NCBI GenBank assembly: GCA_021784975.1
Contig: JAJYGU010000139.1
Coordinates: 1-6,451 of the forward strand
Direction of reading: 5' to 3'
Origin: Planctomycetota bacterium
GTDB taxonomy: Bacteria; Planctomycetota; Planctomycetia; Pirellulales; Thermoguttaceae
Length of the DNA: 6,451 nt
Positions 1 through 5,341 of this stretch are shown one piece after another (position 1 is the stretch's first letter; every line of letters starts with the position of its first letter). The position numbers and the translations under genes are program-made. The notes beneath the pieces are model-generated. The model was not told the DNA's origin, did not search any database, and saw only the letters and a program-made list of their open reading frames with translations.

Positions 1-56
1 GGACAGTTCCCCCCCCCGGTGGGCCCACACCTTGACGGCCGATACCCGAGAGGGGC
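1..56. other. Window edge downstream of the PL22-like gene
   Basis: Short non-coding stretch following the stop codon of the minus-strand gene. It contains a run of nine C at 9-17 and a perfect 10-bp palindrome, GTGGGCCCAC, at 19-28. I see no stem-loop with a T-tract in the minus-strand reading direction, so there is no recognisable intrinsic terminator here. The segment is cut by the window edge, so it may be part of a longer repeat or intergenic region. Confidence 0.5.
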
Positions 57-1274
57 TCACGGTTTCTCCCAATCGTCCTGCCATTGCTTGGGAATGGTGG
101 CCACGCAGACGTGGACGCCCCCCAGCAGGTGCGAGGCGAAGATGACTTGTTGGCCTTTGCGGTCCCAGCCGACGTGCGGGTGGGCGCCGCTGCCGTAGGT
201 GCGGTGGCCGTTGGTGAGGATGTAGGTGCGGGTGGTGCGGCCGTGGAACAGGCCGATGTCGCCGTGCCAGTTGTCGGCGGCCACCCAGCGGCCCGATTCG
301 TGGCCGGCCGCGTGCCACCAGTTGTAGGCCGCCAACTCGGAAGGCGTGCCGCCGGGCCACCAACTGCCGCGTCCAATGATGCGGATCTGGCCGGTGTAGA
401 TGTTTAGGATCTTCACGTCGGAGTCCTCGTTGGGGCCGCGATGAAAACCGCCACAGAAGGTGATCGTATCGTTCACCCACCAGCAATGATGGGTTGCCAA
501 CTCGACCTTGGGCCGGAAACCCTGGCGGAAGACGGTGCCGCCGGTCCGGAGATCCACCACTTCCAGCACGGTGTCTTTTTCGCCTTTGTAACTCAAGAGA
601 TTGGAATTGGTGAGGCTGAACATGACGTGGCCATGGAAGTCGGCCGCCTTCACCCGGCGGACTTCGCGGATGGCCCCGGTTTCGATGTTCACGATCAAGA
701 CGTGGACGACCTCTTCGGGCCCGCCGCCGGTAGCCAGGCTCAGGTACTTGCCGTCGCAGCTCTCGGTCAGCGCGCCGGACAGGGAGCGGTAGACCGGCCC
801 CAACCGGCAGATCACCCGTTCGGCGCCGCGGACTCGGGAGGGAGTCTTCAGGAGCTGGTCGCTGGGGTGGATCTCCAGGGAAAGCTCCACCAGCTTGCCG
901 TTCTGGACGCCAAAGATCGAGTTCCGGTTGCGGGCCGCCGTCACGCCGGCGAAAGTGCCGTTGGGAGTAGTCAACCGGACCAGTTCGCCGGTCTTGGTGA
1001 GGTATCCGGTCAGGCCGCCGTTCCGCCGCCCCAGGTGGAAGAGAATCATCGAGCTATCGGCCAGCCAGGAGCGCTGTTCGCAGTAGAGGTTGCGGTCCTC
1101 GCCGGGACCGGTCGCCAGGAAGAGCAACTCCGCACCGGTTTGCGGATCGATCATGCGTTTGTGTTCCGGCGGGGTGACGCTCAAGTCAAACGGGCCGGCA
1201 ATGGTGCCTGCGCCGGCGGGGATCGCCGCGGCAAGGAGGGACAGAGTGGAAACGATCTGGCGGGTTCGAAGCAT
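57..1274 (-). CDS. Exported oligogalacturonate lyase-like (PL22-type) beta-propeller protein
   Basis: 405 residues. The N-terminus has a Sec-like signal (basic MLRTR, then a hydrophobic stretch to about residue 20, Ala-Gly-Ala-Gly after it). The rest reads as propeller blades of the TolB/oligogalacturonate lyase kind, with recurring strand-turn units such as DPQTGAEL (43-50) and KTGELVRLTT (94-103). Several segments line up with my memory of PL22 lyases: GH followed about eight residues on by a Leu-rich strand and GE (215-232), THHCWWVND (261-269) where PL22 has THxFWVPDG, His321 in WWHAAGHESG, and the HPH motif at 365-367 near the C-terminus. In PL22 enzymes such histidines bind Mn2+ and act in beta-elimination of unsaturated galacturonate oligomers. 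The Gln normally three residues before HPH is Ser362 here, so activity and substrate are uncertain. A GAGGAA Shine-Dalgarno-like sequence lies just before the ATG at 1274, supporting this start. A non-catalytic propeller is the alternative. Confidence 0.75.
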   Translation of the reverse strand: MLRTRQIVSTLSLLAAAIPAGAGTIAGPFDLSVTPPEHKRMIDPQTGAELLFLATGPGEDRNLYCEQRSWLADSSMILFHLGRRNGGLTGYLTKTGELVRLTTPNGTFAGVTAARNRNSIFGVQNGKLVELSLEIHPSDQLLKTPSRVRGAERVICRLGPVYRSLSGALTESCDGKYLSLATGGGPEEVVHVLIVNIETGAIREVRRVKAADFHGHVMFSLTNSNLLSYKGEKDTVLEVVDLRTGGTVFRQGFRPKVELATHHCWWVNDTITFCGGFHRGPNEDSDVKILNIYTGQIRIIGRGSWWPGGTPSELAAYNWWHAAGHESGRWVAADNWHGDIGLFHGRTTRTYILTNGHRTYGSGAHPHVGWDRKGQQVIFASHLLGGVHVCVATIPKQWQDDWEKP

Positions 1275-1296
1275 GGTAGGTTCCTCAACTAAGAGA

Positions 1297-1325
1297 TTGT
1301 CCAGTCACCCGGTGGTGAATACGAT
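1297..1325 (+). promoter_or_regulatory. Candidate sigma70-like promoter for the coiled-coil gene
   Basis: In the 93-bp divergent gap, TTGTCC (1297-1302) and TACGAT (1320-1325) are separated by 17 bp; each matches four of six bases of the -35 and -10 consensus. Between them lies a small perfect inverted repeat, TCACC-CGGT-GGTGA (1305-1318), a possible operator. Both matches are weak and planctomycete promoters are poorly defined. I found no comparable candidate for the minus-strand gene. Confidence 0.25.
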
Positions 1326-1355
1326 TTCCTTGTTGGAACGTCCATGCACCAAACC

Positions 1356-1364
1356 GGAGGTGAT
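1356..1364 (+). promoter_or_regulatory. Strong ribosome binding site that fixes the start of the coiled-coil gene
   Basis: GGAGGTGAT is a near-perfect anti-16S match, with six bases between GGAGGT and the ATG at 1368. It decides between this ATG and an in-frame ATG at 1344. The upstream ATG would place the Shine-Dalgarno sequence inside the coding region and add eight residues before the basic signal-peptide start. Confidence 0.85.
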
Positions 1365-1367
1365 CCC

Positions 1368-1964
1368 ATGATACGTGGTCGATACGGGATGGCAAGTCTT
1401 GCGGCGTTGGCGGTGGCGGCGTTGCTGGCGGCGGCCTACCGGAACGCTTACAGTCAAGCGGGAAAACAGCCGACTCAGCCCGCCAACGGCTCGCCACAGA
1501 GCCTGAACGTCCGCTACGCCAAGGCCTGCCTGGCCTTGGCCAAACTCGAGTTGCAGAAGGCCCAGCGCGCCAACACCAGAGTGCCGGGCACGCTGCCCGC
1601 GGTCGTCACCGAGCCGCTGCGGGCGGCAGTTGCCATTGCCCAGGCGCAGCTCGACTATGCGCGAAGCGGCAAGGCGGAGGCCCTTCACGACCTGCAGGTG
1701 GCCATCATGCAAGCCGAGCTCCGACTGGCCGAGGACCAACTGCAGTGGGCGGTGGCGATCAATCAACAGTCACCCACCACAGTCAGCAATTCGGAAGTCG
1801 AGCTGCGCCGGGCAAGAGTGGAGGTGGCCCGGCTGGCGGTGAAGAAGGCCCGTGCCGCCAGCTCTCAAACCGCCATCGAGGATCTCCAAGGGCAGATCGG
1901 AGAGCTCCAGAAGGAGATCTTGGAGATCCACAGCCGTCTCGTGCAGCTTTCCTTGCTAGGCTGA
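1368..1964 (+). CDS. Small exported coiled-coil protein with internal helical-hairpin duplication (unknown function)
   Basis: 198 residues from the ATG chosen by the strong ribosome binding site. Residues 1 to about 31 form a Sec-like signal (MIRGRYG, a long Ala/Leu/Val core, AYSQA). The mature part is almost entirely helical and rich in Ala, Leu, Gln, Arg and Glu. Residues 52-99 and 115-162 align without gaps and share 17 of 48 residues: A.L.LA...LQ.A...N, then a P.T turn, then a second helix with E..RA.V..A and a closing AR. Each unit looks like a helix-turn-helix hairpin. A third segment, residues 170-194, has Ile/Leu at heptad positions a and d for nearly four heptads without interruption, a classic coiled coil. 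I recognise no catalytic motif. Similar small periplasmic proteins occur in planctomycetes as hypotheticals. It may act as a structural or scaffolding protein in the envelope. It is divergent from the PL22-like gene and 230 bp ahead of the DUF1549 gene. Confidence 0.8.
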   Translation: MIRGRYGMASLAALAVAALLAAAYRNAYSQAGKQPTQPANGSPQSLNVRYAKACLALAKLELQKAQRANTRVPGTLPAVVTEPLRAAVAIAQAQLDYARSGKAEALHDLQVAIMQAELRLAEDQLQWAVAINQQSPTTVSNSEVELRRARVEVARLAVKKARAASSQTAIEDLQGQIGELQKEILEIHSRLVQLSLLG

Positions 1965-2194
1965 TTTCCCGAGTACCGTGGGCTGTGGGGCGTGAACCGT
2001 AACGCGTGTTCTCTCCGGCGGACTGGCTCCCAACGCCTGCCTGCTACTCGCCAACCCCCACGGATCGGTGGAATGGTGGCGCGACGCGCCGGTTGAATCG
2101 CTTTCAGGCCCGAATGTCCGGAACCGAGTGGCGGGCCAGGGGTTCAAGTCTATGTAGTCGGGCGGTTCTTGGAACCTGGGAACGAATCACGCGC
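1965..2194. other. 230-bp intergenic region, no convincing gene
   Basis: This region separates the coiled-coil gene from the DUF1549/DUF1553 gene. The downstream reading frame stays open back to an ATG at 2006, but those 63 residues show no family similarity and would bury the signal peptide, so I treat them as non-coding. Small inverted repeats are present: GGCGCG-A-CGCGCC (2078-2090) and GGTTC-TTG-GAACC (2164-2176), the second ending 18 bp before the start codon. Neither is followed by a T-tract. I see no clear promoter, although one for the downstream operon would be expected here. Confidence 0.5.
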
Positions 2195-3868
2195 ATGTAC
2201 ACGTCGTTCATCCTGGCGGCACTGTTGACGTCCGCTGCTGCCGTTGCCAGCCCCGAGAAGCTAGCAGCTCCGGTCTTTGAGTGCTCTGCCGATCTGACGC
2301 CCCAAGGGAAGATCGACGAGTTGGTCTTCGGACGCTTGACGAAGCTGGGAATTCAGCCGGCGGCCCTCTGCTCGGACGAGGTGTTTGTGCGGCGGGTCTA
2401 TCTCGACGTCATCGGCACGCTGCCCACCCTCCAAGAGGCGCAGCGGTTCCTCAAAGATCGAAATCCGCATAAGCGCCTCGCCTTGATCGATCGCCTGTTG
2501 CAGCGGGACGAATTCGCCGACTACTGGGCTTTGAAGTGGAGCGACCTGCTGCGAATCAAGGCCGAGTTTCCCATCAATCTCTGGCCCAACGCGGCCCAGG
2601 CCTATCACCATTGGGTCCGCGAGTGCATCCGGCAGAACATGCCCTACGACCGCTTTGTGCGGGAAATGCTCACCGCCAACGGCAGCAATTTCCGCGTGCC
2701 GCCGGTGAACTTCTACCGGGCCGTGCAGAGTCGGGAGCCCCAGGCCATTGCCCAGGCGGTGGCCCTGACCTTCATGGGCGTGCGGGCCGAGAAGTGGCCG
2801 AAAGAACGGTTGGCGGGTATGGCCGCCTTTTTCTCGCAGGTCTGCTACAAATCCACCAACGAGTGGAAGGAAGAGATCGTTTCCTTCGACCCCGACCAGG
2901 CCGCACCCGCCAAGGCGGAAGCCGCCGTACCGGCAGTCTTTCCCGATGGCACGCTGGCTCGTTTCTCTTCCGGGCAAGATCGGCGGGCGGTCTTCGCCGA
3001 TTGGCTGATAGCGCCGGGCAATCCCTGGTTTGCTCGGAACATCGTCAACCGCGTCTGGTCCTGGTTGCTGGGGCGCGGCATCATCCACGAGCCAGACGAC
3101 ATCCGTCCGGACAATCCGCCCAGCAATCCGGAGCTGCTTGCGTATCTGGAAAGTGAATTGGTCGAGGACAAATACGACCTGAAACACATCTATCGCTTGA
3201 TTCTCAACTCGAAGACCTATCAGCTTTCCTGCATCCCTCGCAGCGATCGGCCTGAGGCCGCCGCCAATTTCGCCTCCTACCCCCTCCGCCGCCTGGAGGC
3301 CGAGGTGCTGATCGATGCCCTGGACCAGATCACTGGAATGACGGAGCAGTATTCCAGTGCGATCCCCGAGCCGTTCACGTTCATCCCCGAGGGCCAACGC
3401 TCGATTACCTTGCCGGACGGCAGCATCACCAGTTCCTTCCTGGAGCAATTCGGTCATCCCTCGCGCGATACCGGTTTGGAGTCAGAACGGAGCAACCGGA
3501 CTATGCCCGATCAGCGGCTCCACTTGCTGAACTCCAGCCACATCCAACGGATGATCCAGAACAGTGCGAAGCTGCGGGCGCTGTTCCAATCGCCGAAGTC
3601 CAAGGCGTCGGCCAGATCGGTGGCCATTAGCAAGGCCGCCAGAAACGCGAAGACGGGAAAGGCCCCAAATTACCGGCGTCCCGGTGTCGTCAGACAGCCG
3701 AGCCAGGCGGTGGCCGCCCTCTACCTCACCATCCTCTCGCGTCCGCCCACTGGGGACGAACTGGAGATCGCGGCGGAGTACCTCCGCAAGGCGCCGAATA
3801 AACGTGACGCGCACGTAGATCTTGCGTGGGCATTGATCAACAGTGCAGAATTCCTCTATCGACATTAA
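2195..3868 (+). CDS. Exported DUF1549/DUF1553 domain protein (PSD1-type)
   Basis: 557 residues from the ATG at 2195, chosen because it begins a Sec-like signal (MYTSFILAALLTSAAAVA). The Shine-Dalgarno sequence is weak, and an in-frame ATG at 2006 would place 63 unrelated residues in front of the signal. DUF1549 spans about residues 40-215: DEVFVRRVYLDVIGTLPT, RLALIDRLLQRDEFADYWALKWSDLLR, then MPYDRFVREML. DUF1553 spans about 260-557: DRRAVFADWL, NPWFARNIVNRVWSWLLGRG, PPSNPELLAYL, YDLKHIYRLILNSKTYQLS, and the closing LINSAEFLYRH. There is no N-terminal cytochrome c domain and no CxxCH anywhere; where many relatives have a Cys-Cys-His motif after the DUF1549 core, this one reads GVRAEKWPKERL. 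Residues about 467-504 are a basic Lys/Arg/Ala-rich insertion. Biochemical function is unknown; the family is typically paired with DUF1501, which follows after 16 bp. Confidence 0.9.
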   Translation: MYTSFILAALLTSAAAVASPEKLAAPVFECSADLTPQGKIDELVFGRLTKLGIQPAALCSDEVFVRRVYLDVIGTLPTLQEAQRFLKDRNPHKRLALIDRLLQRDEFADYWALKWSDLLRIKAEFPINLWPNAAQAYHHWVRECIRQNMPYDRFVREMLTANGSNFRVPPVNFYRAVQSREPQAIAQAVALTFMGVRAEKWPKERLAGMAAFFSQVCYKSTNEWKEEIVSFDPDQAAPAKAEAAVPAVFPDGTLARFSSGQDRRAVFADWLIAPGNPWFARNIVNRVWSWLLGRGIIHEPDDIRPDNPPSNPELLAYLESELVEDKYDLKHIYRLILNSKTYQLSCIPRSDRPEAAANFASYPLRRLEAEVLIDALDQITGMTEQYSSAIPEPFTFIPEGQRSITLPDGSITSSFLEQFGHPSRDTGLESERSNRTMPDQRLHLLNSSHIQRMIQNSAKLRALFQSPKSKASARSVAISKAARNAKTGKAPNYRRPGVVRQPSQAVAALYLTILSRPPTGDELEIAAEYLRKAPNKRDAHVDLAWALINSAEFLYRH

Positions 3869-3873
3869 CGCGC

Positions 3874-3878
3874 GAGGA
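3874..3878 (+). promoter_or_regulatory. Ribosome binding site of the DUF1501 gene
   Basis: GAGGA followed by six bases and then ATG at 3885. It favours that start over an upstream in-frame ATG at 3843, which would overlap the end of the DUF1549/DUF1553 gene and has no comparable site. The closeness to the preceding stop (3866-3868) would allow translational coupling. Confidence 0.7.
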
Positions 3879-3884
3879 AAACCC

Positions 3885-5249
3885 ATGGGCGACCTACGCG
3901 GTCTCGACGTGCAGCGATTGCTGCTGGAGGGCCGGATCTCCCGCCGCGATGCGATGCGACGCGGCGCCCTCGGGGGGCTGGGGTTGCTGCTGGGCAATCA
4001 TGTGACGGTTTTCGGGGCCGCTTCGCCGCCTTCGGCCAGGGCGAAGGCCAAGGCAGTGATTCAGATCTGGTTGTGGGGCGGGGCCTGCCACCTCGACACC
4101 TTCGACCCCAAGCCCAGCGCCGGCCCCGACTATTGTGGCCCCTTGAAGAGCCCGATTGCCACTAACATGGACGGAATTCGGATCTGCGAACTGCTGCCGC
4201 AGTTGGCCAAGCAGGCCGACAAGTATTCGCTCGTCCGCAGCATGACCCACGGCAACAACGGCCACGAAACGGCGGCCTACATCGTGCAGACCACCCGCTG
4301 GCCGGGCGGTCGCGACGTTTATCCCTCCATGGGCGCAGTGGTGTCGCTGTTTCGCGGCTACAACGGCGGCTACCGCGGGCTGATTCCGCCCTATATCGTG
4401 GTGACTCAGCCACAGGGGCGATTCTCGGAGTCCGGATTCTTGGGGAATCGTTACAAGCCGTTTGCCACCGGGGGCGACCCGGCTCAGGCCCGCTTCCTGG
4501 TCGAGGGGGTGGTGGTCCAAGGCATTACCGACCAACGGCAGAAGGAACGTCGCGAATTGCTCGACAGGCTCAACACACTGGAACACGCCCTGGCGCACGA
4601 TGCCCAACTGGCGCAGTTGCAGCAGTGCGACCAGCAGGCCTACGACCTGATCCTGGGCGACGCAGGCAAGGTATTCGACCTGTCACAGGAGAAAACGGAG
4701 TTGCGCGAGCGCTATGGCCGCACGACCTTCGGGCAGTCGTGCCTGTTGACGCGGCGGTTGGTGGAGAAGGGCGTCCCCTATATCACCGTCAACTATCCCG
4801 GCTGGGACACCCACAAGGCCCATTTTCAGGCCATGCGGCAAAAGCTGCCCGAGCTGGACAAGGGTCTGGCCACCTTGTTGCAAGATTTGTCGGACCACGG
4901 TCTTCTGGAAAGCACCATTATCTGGTGTTGCGGCGAGTTCGGCCGGACCCCCAAGATCGCCTGGGAAGCCCCCTGGAACGGCGGCCGCCACCACTACGGC
5001 AAGGTCTTCTCCGTGTTGGTGGCCGGCGGCGGATTCAAAGGCGGGCACGTGGTCGGGTCTTCCACCGAGAAGGGCGAAGAGGTCAAGGATCGGCCCGTGT
5101 ATCCGGTGGACCTGATCGGCAGCATGTATGAGCTGCTGGGCATCGACGCCGCGGGCAAGCTGCCCCATCCGCAGGGCCACCTGGCTACCGTGTTGCCGGC
5201 GGCCGGGGAGGGCGTCAAGTCGGGCGGGCGTTTGAGAGAGATTACGTGA
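3885..5249 (+). CDS. Tat-exported DUF1501 protein
   Basis: 454 residues. A twin-arginine-type signal is visible at about residues 17-46: ISRRDAMRRGAL followed by a Gly/Leu stretch and an Ala-rich end. The DUF1501 domain covers the rest, with hallmark segments in order: WLWGGACHLDTFDPKP (about 62-77), LVRSMTHGNNGHETAAY (about 116-132), FGQSCLLTRRLVEKGVPYITV (about 282-302), GWDTH (306-310), GEFGRTP (350-356), GGRHHYGKVFSVLVAGGGFKGG (366-387) and DRPVYPVDLIGSMYELLGID (403-422). I understand DUF1501 to belong to the alkaline-phosphatase-like superfamily; the Asp/His residues of HLDTFD, GWDTH and GRHHY are then plausible metal ligands, but no member's reaction is settled. Many relatives read GRDHW where this one has GRHHY. 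Tat export implies folding, possibly with cofactor, before crossing the membrane. It lies 16 bp behind its usual DUF1549/DUF1553 partner, so the two are very likely one operon. Confidence 0.92.
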   Translation: MGDLRGLDVQRLLLEGRISRRDAMRRGALGGLGLLLGNHVTVFGAASPPSARAKAKAVIQIWLWGGACHLDTFDPKPSAGPDYCGPLKSPIATNMDGIRICELLPQLAKQADKYSLVRSMTHGNNGHETAAYIVQTTRWPGGRDVYPSMGAVVSLFRGYNGGYRGLIPPYIVVTQPQGRFSESGFLGNRYKPFATGGDPAQARFLVEGVVVQGITDQRQKERRELLDRLNTLEHALAHDAQLAQLQQCDQQAYDLILGDAGKVFDLSQEKTELRERYGRTTFGQSCLLTRRLVEKGVPYITVNYPGWDTHKAHFQAMRQKLPELDKGLATLLQDLSDHGLLESTIIWCCGEFGRTPKIAWEAPWNGGRHHYGKVFSVLVAGGGFKGGHVVGSSTEKGEEVKDRPVYPVDLIGSMYELLGIDAAGKLPHPQGHLATVLPAAGEGVKSGGRLREIT

Positions 5250-5259
5250 CGATCCATTG

Positions 5260-5310
5260 GAGCGCGGGCGTCCCGCCCGCCCCGAATTTGCGGGCGAGAC
5301 GCCCGCGCTC
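5260..5310. repeat. REP-like nested palindrome between DUF1501 and PPC genes
   Basis: Two 21-nt arms, 5260-5280 and 5290-5310, are inverted copies with one mismatch (C5273 against A5297) around a 9-nt centre, CCCGAATTT. Each arm also contains its own perfect 7-bp hairpin with a 3-nt loop: GCGGGCG-TCC-CGCCCGC (5264-5280) and GCGGGCG-AGA-CGCCCGC (5290-5306). The nucleic acid can thus fold as one long stem or two short ones. In minus-strand RNA the single mismatch becomes a G-U pair. No T-tract follows on either side, so it is not a standard terminator. This GC-rich form resembles dispersed extragenic palindromes of planctomycetes and related bacteria; translated, it gives the GRPARP/AGETPAL peptides that I recall from spurious database proteins. 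The copy number in the host genome cannot be judged from this window. Confidence 0.85.
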
Positions 5311-5330
5311 TCGAGAAAGCGTCCGCGGAC

Positions 5331-5335
5331 AGGAG
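5331..5335 (+). promoter_or_regulatory. Ribosome binding site of the PPC-domain gene
   Basis: AGGAG with six bases before the ATG at 5342. It lies 20 bases after the nested palindrome and just past the perfect palindrome GTCCGCGGAC (5321-5330), so folding upstream could influence access to it. Confidence 0.7.
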
Positions 5336-5341
5336 CGTTCC

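Noticed and set aside
441..1292. Plus-strand open frame of 283 codons antisense to the PL22-like gene
   Set aside because: Shadow frame; no recognisable motif. The minus-strand product has a signal peptide, a Shine-Dalgarno sequence and propeller motifs.
2078..2090. GGCGCG-A-CGCGCC as a terminator after the coiled-coil gene
   Set aside because: The central loop is too short for the full stem, it lies 114 bp past the stop codon, and no T-tract follows.
2141..2160. GGGGTTCAAGTC, reminiscent of a tRNA T-loop
   Set aside because: The flanking stem does not pair beyond one G-C and some G-U pairs, and no acceptor, D or anticodon arms can be built upstream.
2006..2194. Extending the DUF1549/DUF1553 gene upstream to the ATG at 2006
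   Set aside because: It adds 63 residues without family resemblance and places the clear signal peptide in the interior. The ATG at 2195 starts exactly at the signal peptide, despite a weak Shine-Dalgarno sequence.
2261..3457. Long minus-strand open frame (398 codons) antisense to the DUF1549/DUF1553 gene
   Set aside because: High-GC codon bias leaves the opposite strand free of stops. The translated sequence shows no domain or signal, while the plus strand has clear family motifs throughout.
5260..5310. Intrinsic terminator for the DUF1501 transcript
   Set aside because: The hairpin is strong but is followed by TCGAGAAAGC, with no T-tract; the reverse direction also lacks one.
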